A stretch of 12,804 nt of DNA from Anaerolineae bacterium. GTDB taxonomy: Bacteria > Chloroflexota > Anaerolineae > JACIWR01. The number at the start of each line of letters is the position of its first letter. Positions within the stretch are counted from its first letter, which is position 1. A program made the translations under genes and the position numbers. The stretch spans positions 1 through 12,804 of the forward strand of contig JAGGZG010000204.1 in NCBI GenBank assembly GCA_021162125.1, written 5' to 3'. The notes beneath the pieces are model-generated. The model had not been told where the DNA came from. It saw nothing but the letters and a program-made list of their open reading frames with translations, and did no database searches. Below, one piece after another: positions 1-5,191 of this stretch.

Positions 1-13
1 GCCCCCGACGCCT

Positions 14-36
14 GCGTCGCCCGCAAGGGGCGACGC
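14..36. repeat. Perfect 9-bp inverted repeat (hairpin)
   Basis: GCGTCGCCC (14-22) pairs perfectly with GGGCGACGC (28-36) around the loop GCAAG. No T-tract follows on either side, so it is not a typical intrinsic terminator. The size and pentaloop resemble the hairpin at the other end of the window (12719-12741), which suggests dispersed intergenic palindromes. Confidence 0.6.
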
Positions 37-109
37 TACTCAGCCCTGAGCTTTAGCTCGGAGTGGCCGGGCTGTCTGCTCTCGACGTAAGCCTGAACTT
101 GATGCGTAT

Positions 110-127
110 GGCGCAGCATGCTGCGCC
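110..127. repeat. Perfect 18-bp palindrome
   Basis: GGCGCAGCATGCTGCGCC is its own reverse complement. It is flanked by GTAT on the left and CCCTAC on the right, so the symmetry partly continues outward (GTA...TAC) with unpaired bases in between. This looks like a somewhat decayed copy of a GC-rich intergenic palindrome family. Confidence 0.65.
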
Positions 128-142
128 CCTACAGGCCCCGAG

Positions 143-195
143 GTAGCGGCGGGCGGCCCTGCCCGCCGTAGGCCGACACAGCGGCCAGCCGCTAC
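143..195. repeat. Compound inverted repeat, possible three-way junction
   Basis: GTAGCGGC (143-150) is the reverse complement of GCCGCTAC (188-195). Inside lie two further hairpins: CGGCGGGC (147-154) with GCCCGCCG (161-168), loop GGCCCT; and GGCCG (171-175) with CGGCC (182-186), loop ACACAG. With GTAG/CTAC as the closing stem, the three helices form a three-way junction. The function is unknown; it could be a REP/MITE-type repeat. Confidence 0.55.
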
Positions 196-293
196 GAGAC
201 AAACCTTATTCTGGGGGATGGGAGAGGTCTCCGAGGCCAGAGCACAGCAGCAACTCGCCCCCAAACTGAAATGCGCCCGAGAGGCACCTCCAC

Positions 294-322
294 TTGACAG
301 CAAGGGGGGCATGGTGTAATAT
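294..322 (+). promoter_or_regulatory. Strong sigma70-like promoter candidate
   Basis: A perfect -35 TTGACA (294-299) is followed by a 17-nt spacer and a -10 TAATAT (317-322, 4 of 6 consensus bases). Transcription would start near 329. The first credible gene on this strand begins only at 768, so this would give a leader of about 440 nt running through the candidate MITE, or it could drive a non-coding RNA. Prediction by pattern only. Confidence 0.45.
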
Positions 323-361
323 TGGAGTAAGCGTGCAGGGGACGCAGGAAAAGGGTACCAA

Positions 362-460
362 AGGTGACCGGCACTTGCCAAGTTACCCTGGAATTGGCTG
401 CTTCTAGGTCATCACGATCGCCGAAGGTCACCAGAATTCGGGCAAAAGTGCCGGTCACCT
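362..460. mobile_element. Candidate 99-bp MITE with 15-bp terminal inverted repeats
   Basis: AGGTGACCGGCACTT (362-376) and AAGTGCCGGTCACCT (446-460) are perfect inverted repeats bounding 99 bp of non-coding DNA. No transposase frame lies inside and I see no obvious target-site duplication at the flanks. The interior has a weaker AAGTTACC/AAGGTCACC-type repetition next to an AATT. A non-autonomous element or large stem-loop repeat fits best; copy number elsewhere is unknown. Confidence 0.45.
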
Positions 461-481
461 GAGATGGGGGGAAAAAGCAAC

Positions 482-511
482 GAGGGCTGGGGACCCCGAT
501 CCCCAGCCCTC
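482..511 (-). terminator. 12-bp hairpin, possible minus-strand terminator
   Basis: GAGGGCTGGGGA (482-493) pairs perfectly with TCCCCAGCCCTC (500-511) around loop CCCCGA. On the + strand the stem is followed by ATTAAAAAAGG, which is not a terminator tail. On the minus strand it is followed by GTTGCTTTTTC, a T-rich tail slightly displaced from the stem. No minus-strand gene leads into it, so it may be a structural repeat instead. Confidence 0.35.
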
Positions 512-767
512 ATTAAAAAAGGAGGAGAAGAAGAGACTGCTGGACGGCACGGCCCATGCCTGACTTACTATCAGCCACCTGCCCACGCAAGTGAGGGCCG
601 TAAGAGTGACCATCATCTTCGATGGGCCATGCCTATTTCGATTGTTATGATACCACATTGAGCTTTTCTTTGCTGGACGACAACCCTACGATTACCCTAC
701 GCAGAGTATACGAGCGCGGAGATTCATTGCAGGCAGCAGGGATAGGGATGAGTGTGGAGGGATCTCT

Positions 768-1886
768 GTGGGTAAGAAACGAAGTCGCAGGGGAAGATGG
801 GCCTGGGCCGATGGCTGGCGAACTGCCCGTAAGGAGGGCGATGGGCTACTGAGTCTGAGCTTCAATCTCTCGACTCTGGTGGCCAAACAGTTCTTGAGCC
901 GAAGGGCGTTCCAGAAATTTCAGGAGGAGACGGGCCTGGGCGATCTATCCTGGCGGGTGGTGTATGCCTGCGGGTCGAGACGGAAACCGCTTCCTCTGAG
1001 GGAGCACCTCAAACAGCATCAAGGAGGCATCGTCTTTGTCCACGGTTGGGATGGCAGCGGGGCAATCTGGGAGAATCTGCCGGCGTTGGTGTGCCAGGCC
1101 AATCCCCGCCTGGTGGCCCTTATCCCGGACGTCAATGGTTTCGGGGGCACCCCTTTCCTGGACGAGGTGCCGCGCGTGGCGCATTGCAGCCCCAAAGGTC
1201 TGATCCACGCGGTGGAGCTCTGGCTTGGCCTGGTGCATTTCAGGGCAGACCGTGGGCGCAGGTCCAGGCGGCCCTTGATCTTTGTGGGGCATTCGATGGG
1301 TGGCGCGGCCCTTTTCTACAAAACGGAGAAAGGGTGGGAGAACCAGCCCTATGGCCTGTGCGCGGTTGCGCCGGCACTGCTGCACAACGATGGCCTGCGC
1401 AAGGGGTTCTACGTGACTCTGGGAGTGGGCATTGGCGCGGGCTTGCAACTTGACTTCATGGATCGGTTCAAAGACAAACTCGCCCCACGGGTCATTGAGG
1501 CCCTGATTGAAGGGGCCAGCCGCACGGTGAAACGCGAGCATCGCCGTATCTTTGCCAACACGCCCAAAGGCACCCTGGCGCAGACATTCTACGCTCTGGG
1601 AGTGGCGGAGGAGAAAGTGCAGCGCACTAGCTGGGACAACTTTCGTGTCATCTTGGGTCACCGCGACCGGCTGGTGGGCGTTGCGCCTATGTTGGAGTTG
1701 CTCGAAAGCCTGGGGTTGGGCTCGGATAACATCCGCGTGGTGTTGGGCGATCACTATTTCTTTTCCTACGGGAAGGGTTCTCCCCGCGAGCACGCGCGGA
1801 ACCGGGAGATTCTGCTGGAAGAAATCCTCACTCTCTACGAGCGGGTGCGGCGTGGGCGTCTCGCCACGGACAAAGACTCTTCGTAG
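768..1886 (+). CDS. Alpha/beta-fold hydrolase
   Basis: A 372-residue protein with the hallmarks of the alpha/beta hydrolase superfamily (esterase, lipase or C-C hydrolase-like; the substrate cannot be told). The oxyanion-region motif VHGWDGSG is at 91-98, the nucleophile elbow GHSMGG at 174-179 puts the catalytic Ser at 176, the likely acid is Asp300 in GHRDRLV, and the likely general base is His329 in GDHYFFS. The first 80 residues are basic and unlike the core; no clear signal peptide is visible. The GTG start is supported by GGAGG at 756-760 with a 7-nt spacer. It is separated by 513 nt from the downstream redox operon and is probably a functionally unrelated transcription unit. Confidence 0.85.
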   Translation: MGKKRSRRGRWAWADGWRTARKEGDGLLSLSFNLSTLVAKQFLSRRAFQKFQEETGLGDLSWRVVYACGSRRKPLPLREHLKQHQGGIVFVHGWDGSGAIWENLPALVCQANPRLVALIPDVNGFGGTPFLDEVPRVAHCSPKGLIHAVELWLGLVHFRADRGRRSRRPLIFVGHSMGGAALFYKTEKGWENQPYGLCAVAPALLHNDGLRKGFYVTLGVGIGAGLQLDFMDRFKDKLAPRVIEALIEGASRTVKREHRRIFANTPKGTLAQTFYALGVAEEKVQRTSWDNFRVILGHRDRLVGVAPMLELLESLGLGSDNIRVVLGDHYFFSYGKGSPREHARNREILLEEILTLYERVRRGRLATDKDSS

Positions 1887-1917
1887 TGGAGTGACAGACA
1901 GGGACGTCTGCTCTACG
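1882..1917. repeat. Imperfect hairpin overlapping the hydrolase stop codon
   Basis: CAGAC (1895-1899) pairs with GTCTG (1906-1910) around AGGGAC. The helix continues with GAG (1889-1891)/CTC (1911-1913) and CGTA (1882-1885)/TACG (1914-1917), with short bulges on the 5' side. No T-tract follows, so it is more likely a 3'-end stabilising or REP-like element than an intrinsic terminator. Confidence 0.4.
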
Positions 1918-2048
1918 CAGCCCCCAGCCTCGTTCTGGGAAGGCATTAGCGGTTGGCGGCCTGTCGTCTGCTTTCTTATGCCGTCGAGGGGAATTGTGGA
2001 CGTTGCCCGCACGGCGGGAAGTAATAAGTGATTTCAGGCACATTTGCC

Positions 2049-2077
2049 TTGCGGTTTTGAGCGAGTTGTAGTATAAT
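2049..2077 (+). promoter_or_regulatory. Sigma70-like promoter candidate for the operon
   Basis: TTGCGG (2049-2054), a 17-nt spacer and a perfect TATAAT (2072-2077). The predicted start near 2084 would give a leader of about 315 nt before the MoaD-like gene, long enough to hold a regulatory RNA. The -35 matches only three of six consensus bases. Confidence 0.45.
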
Positions 2078-2251
2078 TCAGGCCGTTTGTTGGCCATCCG
2101 CAAAGCTGGGGAGTGGCAATGTCGTTGACGAATTGTGCTTTCATTGGAATTTCCCTCATTACCGCCGTTTGTTTCCCTCATCGCTACTCTGGCGCTGGGT
2201 TCCCACTTCCCACCATCGTAACGTTCAGGCACGAGCAATCCCTCCTCATGA

Positions 2252-2299
2252 ATCAGTACAGAGATCGCCGGCACGGGTTGCGATCAATACAGAGATCAC
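2252..2299. repeat. Pair of 17-nt direct repeats with internal inverted repeat
   Basis: ATCAGTACAGAGATCGC (2252-2268) and ATCAATACAGAGATCAC (2283-2299) match at 15 of 17 positions. They are offset by 31 bp, close to three helical turns, so a regulator could bind both on one DNA face. GATCGC (2263-2268) and GCGATC (2280-2285) also form an inverted repeat around 11 nt. They lie about 60-105 bp upstream of the extended -10 site, a plausible activator position. Confidence 0.4.
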
Positions 2300-2357
2300 T
2301 CCTTCCCCTAAGATAGTTGGAATAGGGAACAGGAGCGGTTTTCTTTTTGCAGAGTTG

Positions 2358-2366
2358 TGTTAAAAT
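2358..2366 (+). promoter_or_regulatory. Extended -10 promoter candidate close to the first operon gene
   Basis: TGT followed by TAAAAT makes an extended -10 element without a good -35 box. Transcription would start near 2373, giving a short leader carrying the GGAGGAGG ribosome binding site (2383-2390). Weak -35 promoters of this type often need an activator, which would fit the direct repeats upstream. Confidence 0.35.
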
Positions 2367-2399
2367 TTGATGGGATCAGACTGGAGGAGGCAGTGATAG

Positions 2400-2681
2400 A
2401 TGCCTAAGGTGGTGGTGGAATTCTATGGCACGGCCCGGCAGGTAACGGGCCAAAAAGAGGTAACAATAGAGTTGAAAGAGGGAGGAACGTTTCGGGACGT
2501 GGTGCGGGCTTTGGCGGCTCGCTATCCGAAGTTAGTGGGCGACGTGATCCAGCCTGGTGGCGAAGAGCTACAGATGCCGAACATGTTCAATGTCAACGCG
2601 CGGCGGGTGGTCCACGATCTGGATACGCAGCCGCAAGATGGCGATCGTATTTTGTTAATGTTTGTAACCGCAGGAGGTTAA
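2400..2681 (+). CDS. MoaD/ThiS-family ubiquitin-like sulfur carrier protein
   Basis: A 93-residue protein with the small beta-grasp pattern of MoaD/ThiS proteins: a first beta strand VVVEFYGTARQVTG, a TFRDVVRALAARYPKL helix, and the obligatory C-terminal Gly-Gly (ending VTAGG), which is adenylated and thiocarboxylated in this family. MoaD-type proteins supply sulfur for molybdopterin dithiolene formation. Stand-alone copies commonly sit beside AOR genes, presumably for the tungstopterin cofactor. The ATG start is preceded by GGAGGAGG (2383-2390, 9-nt spacer). It is the first gene of the operon and ends 4 nt before the AOR gene, whose ribosome binding site overlaps its last codons. A dedicated role for the AOR cofactor is inferred from position. 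Confidence 0.88.
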   Translation: MPKVVVEFYGTARQVTGQKEVTIELKEGGTFRDVVRALAARYPKLVGDVIQPGGEELQMPNMFNVNARRVVHDLDTQPQDGDRILLMFVTAGG

Positions 2682-2685
2682 GATT

Positions 2686-4572
2686 ATGTATGGATACAGT
2701 GGGAAAATTCTACACGTTGATCTAACCACGCGCAAGACTTGGGTCGAATCCAAGCCAGAGGAGTGGTACAAGATCTACATTGGCGGTGTGTCCATGGCCA
2801 GCCGGCTTTGCTGGGAGAACATCGAGGTGGGCTGTGACCCACTTTCTCCGGGCAATCCTATATGCATTGCCAATGGCATGTTCGCCGGAACGCCGGTGCC
2901 GGTGGGGGGGAAATACGGCCTGGCCTCCAAGTCGCCGCTAACCGGGTTTATCGGCGACAGTCTGTCGAGCAGTTGGTTCACGATTGCGCTCAAGCGTGCC
3001 GGCTGGGATGGTATCGTTATTCACGGGGCCAGTGACGATTGGGTCTACGTCTTCATTGACGACGACCGGGTCGAGTTCCGCGATGCATCCCAGCTATTGG
3101 GATTGGGAACGTTCCAGACAGAAGAGACGATCCGCGAGGAACTGGGCGACGACCAGGTTCGCTCGGCGACTATCGGTCCGGCGGGTGAGAAGCTGGTGCG
3201 TGTAGCCAGCGTGACCAACGACAGTCGGCAGGCTGGGCGTACCGGACACGGTGCGGTGTGGGGCTCCAAGAAACTCAAAGCCCTCTCCGTACGCGGGACG
3301 CACGGCGTTAGCGTAGCAGATCCAGATGCACTGCTGCAATTGTCCTATGACATTACTCAGGCAGCGCAGGGACCACACACCCAAAAGTATCGCATTCTGG
3401 GGACGATGGCCAACGTGCTCAATCTGAACCGCTTAGGGATACTGCCCACGCGCAACTACCAGCAGGGCGTGTTTGAGTACGCCGAGCTCATCAGCGGCGA
3501 GTACCTGCACGAGCACTATCACGTCAAGACCATCGCCTGCGCGCAGTGCCCCATTGCCTGCGAGCAGATGTCCCAGGTCAAAGATGGGCCGTATGCCGGG
3601 GCGATGACCGGCATTGACTACGAACCGCTGTACGCTGTCGGTTCCAACTGCGGCGTGAAGGACTTGCGGGCAGCGATCAAAACTATTGACATCTGTGACC
3701 GAGGCGGCATGGACGCGATGAGCACCGGCGTGACCATCTCCTGGGCGATGGAGACCTTCGAGCGGGGTATCTTCACGAAAGAGGACTTCAAGTGCGCTAA
3801 ATACCCTGAGGGTTTCGAACCCAATTTCGGCAACGCCGAGGCGGTTGTGACACTGGCTGAAATGATCCGCGACCGCGAGGGCATCGGTGATCTGTTAGCT
3901 GAGGGCTCCAAACGAGCCAGTGCTCAGGTTGACGCCGAACGAGGGACGGAGACTTGGAAATGGGCCATGCACATCAAGGGGCTGGAGACGCCCGGTTACG
4001 ATGCGCGCGGGCTCAAGACCTTTGCTCTAGGGCTGGCGGTGGGCACGCGCGGCGCCTGCCACAACCGGACGGCAGCCTACGACCCCGACATCAAAGGGGA
4101 GGTGGACCGCTTTAGCGTTGACGAGACCCGGGGCAAGCTGGCCAAGAGTACCGAGGAATATGCCGCGGTGTATGACACCTTGCCGCTGTGCAAGTTCATC
4201 CGTCGCTGCTTCACCGGAAAAGCCGACCGGGCGGGTGCGTGGCCGGCCATCGCCAAGCTGATCAACGCCACGACGGGCTGGGACTTCGACTACGACGCTG
4301 TGGACCTGATCGGCGAACGGGCCTTTACGATCAAAAAGGCTTTCAACATCCGCGAAGGGTGGACTCGTGAGGACGATCACCTGCCCTGGCGCTGGATGCA
4401 TGAGCCGATGAAAGAGGGGCCCTCTGCCGGGTACGTGGTGAGCGAGGAGGAACTGGAGTACATGAAAGACCTCTACTACGAGGCCAAGGGGTGGACCAAA
4501 GACGGGCTAATCCCCAAGGAAAAACTGATCGCCCTGGGGATGGACGACGTCGCCGAAGAGATCGGAGTATAG
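2686..4572 (+). CDS. aor: Tungsten-type aldehyde:ferredoxin oxidoreductase family catalytic subunit
   Basis: A 628-residue AOR-family enzyme of normal length. Members hold tungsten (rarely Mo) on two pterins plus one [4Fe-4S] cluster and oxidise aldehydes to acids or catalyse related low-potential reactions. The N-terminal AOR domain begins MYGYSGKILHVDL. Cluster ligands are Cys285, Cys288 and Cys292 (CAQCPIAC), with the distal Cys502 in DTLPLC. The pterin-binding DxxG(M/L)(D/C) motifs appear as D338-R-G-G-M-D343 and D497-T-L-P-L-C502, the second with Pro in place of Gly. Glu313 and His459 are candidate active-site residues by position. AGGAGG at 2672-2677 supports the start. With no signal peptide it is cytoplasmic. 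The electron acceptor is probably the adjacent ferredoxin subunit and HdrA. The substrate is unknown; a BamB-like (aryl-CoA reductase) role is possible but unproven. Confidence 0.93.
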   Translation: MYGYSGKILHVDLTTRKTWVESKPEEWYKIYIGGVSMASRLCWENIEVGCDPLSPGNPICIANGMFAGTPVPVGGKYGLASKSPLTGFIGDSLSSSWFTIALKRAGWDGIVIHGASDDWVYVFIDDDRVEFRDASQLLGLGTFQTEETIREELGDDQVRSATIGPAGEKLVRVASVTNDSRQAGRTGHGAVWGSKKLKALSVRGTHGVSVADPDALLQLSYDITQAAQGPHTQKYRILGTMANVLNLNRLGILPTRNYQQGVFEYAELISGEYLHEHYHVKTIACAQCPIACEQMSQVKDGPYAGAMTGIDYEPLYAVGSNCGVKDLRAAIKTIDICDRGGMDAMSTGVTISWAMETFERGIFTKEDFKCAKYPEGFEPNFGNAEAVVTLAEMIRDREGIGDLLAEGSKRASAQVDAERGTETWKWAMHIKGLETPGYDARGLKTFALGLAVGTRGACHNRTAAYDPDIKGEVDRFSVDETRGKLAKSTEEYAAVYDTLPLCKFIRRCFTGKADRAGAWPAIAKLINATTGWDFDYDAVDLIGERAFTIKKAFNIREGWTREDDHLPWRWMHEPMKEGPSAGYVVSEEELEYMKDLYYEAKGWTKDGLIPKEKLIALGMDDVAEEIGV

Positions 4573-4581
4573 GAGAGAGCC

Positions 4582-5073
4582 ATGCCTACCTCAACTTCCA
4601 AGTACCAGTACATTACGTGTGACCCTACCAAGTGTGTGGGTTGTCAGTTGTGCGAGTACATCTGCTCATACGTCAAGACGGGAGAGTTCAACACCTACCG
4701 CAGCCGCATCCGCACAGTGCGAGCAGAGGAGATCCTGATCACAGCCGTGGCCTGCCGGACGTGCGAGGACGCGCCTTGCGTCATCGCCTGTCCGCGCGAT
4801 GCGCTGTCTCAGGATCCGAACACAGGCATCATCCACGTAGACGCGAACCGTTGCGATGGCTGTGCCTGGTGCGTCGAGGCCTGCGACTTTGGGGCAATCT
4901 CGATCAATCCGGAAACCAAAACGGCCGAGATCTGTGACATGTGCGAAGACCTGGAAGATGGGCCACAGTGCGTCAAGTGGTGCCCCAAGGAAGCGCTCGA
5001 ACTTACCACTCCCGACCGGCGCGCACAGCGGTCGCGTCGCAAACTGGCTGTCGAGGAGGTGCTCGGACGATAG
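4582..5073 (+). CDS. Four-cluster ferredoxin-type electron-transfer subunit of the AOR
   Basis: A 163-residue protein of the HycB/CooF/DmsB-like 4Fe-4S family. It contains sixteen motif cysteines for four [4Fe-4S] clusters: C18/21/24/28, C58/61/66/70, C91/94/97/101 and C118/121/130/134. The second and fourth motifs have the longer spacings typical of this family. Such subunits wire AOR-type or molybdopterin enzymes to their partners (compare AorA with AorB of Aromatoleum, or BamC with BamB). It starts 9 nt after the AOR stop codon, and its ribosome binding site AGGAGAG (4571-4577) overlaps that stop, so co-translation is likely. The C-terminal 20 residues are basic and may dock a partner. A role carrying electrons from AOR to HdrA is inferred. 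Confidence 0.88.
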   Translation: MPTSTSKYQYITCDPTKCVGCQLCEYICSYVKTGEFNTYRSRIRTVRAEEILITAVACRTCEDAPCVIACPRDALSQDPNTGIIHVDANRCDGCAWCVEACDFGAISINPETKTAEICDMCEDLEDGPQCVKWCPKEALELTTPDRRAQRSRRKLAVEEVLGR

Positions 5074-5130
5074 GAGCCAAGAGCTAAGTCCAGCAGCATC
5101 ACGGCCGGCCAGGAGATAACATTGAAACAA

Positions 5131-5163
5131 GTGGGTGGCAGGGCATGAAAATGCCCTGCCCAC
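5131..5163 (+). repeat. Intergenic hairpin with GAAA tetraloop between the ferredoxin and hdrA genes
   Basis: GGCAGGGCAT (5137-5146) and ATGCCCTGCC (5151-5160) form a perfect 10-bp stem closed by GAAA, a stable GNRA loop. GTG (5131-5133) and CAC (5161-5163) extend it past a bulge. It sits in the only gap over 40 nt inside the operon (5074-5191). No T-tract follows. It could be a REP-like repeat or an mRNA processing/stability element that sets the AOR module apart from the Hdr module. Confidence 0.55.
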
Positions 5164-5191
5164 GTTTGAGTTCTCTAACCGAGGAGCAGTT

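Larger units (their letters stand above)
1..767. other. Non-coding, repeat-rich region upstream of the hydrolase
   Basis: No open frame here has a convincing ribosome binding site together with protein-like composition or a recognisable motif. The short frames on both strands are low-complexity Arg/Pro/Ser-rich translations of palindromic DNA. The stretch contains palindromes at 14-36, 110-127 and 143-195, a promoter-like site at 294-322, a candidate MITE at 362-460 and a 12-bp hairpin at 482-511. I see nothing definite between 512 and 750. No tRNA or rRNA was recognised. Confidence 0.6.
1887..2399. other. Intergenic regulatory region upstream of the redox operon
   Basis: There is no credible gene; the short frames here lack convincing start signals and family motifs. 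The region holds a sigma70-like promoter (2049-2077), a pair of 17-nt direct repeats (2252-2299) that also contain a GATCGC...GCGATC inverted repeat, and an extended -10 element (2358-2366) just ahead of the first operon gene. I looked for a molybdenum/tungsten cofactor riboswitch and could not recognise one by eye. Confidence 0.55.

Noticed and set aside
482..511. Intrinsic terminator on the + strand
   Set aside because: The stem is followed by ATTAAAAAAGG, not a T-tract; only the minus-strand reading has a T-rich tail.
945..2012. 355-codon open frame on the minus strand
   Set aside because: It lies opposite the alpha/beta hydrolase, which has a full catalytic triad and ribosome binding site; the antisense translation has no family features.
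2113..2363. Short + strand frames (67-76 codons) between the hydrolase and the MoaD-like gene
   Set aside because: There is no convincing ribosome binding site or motif, and they overlap the direct repeats and promoter-like elements.
5135..5191. Upstream GTG start for HdrA
   Set aside because: It would begin within the intergenic hairpin, without a Shine-Dalgarno sequence; ATG 5192 has GAGGAG at a good distance and matches the usual HdrA N-terminus.
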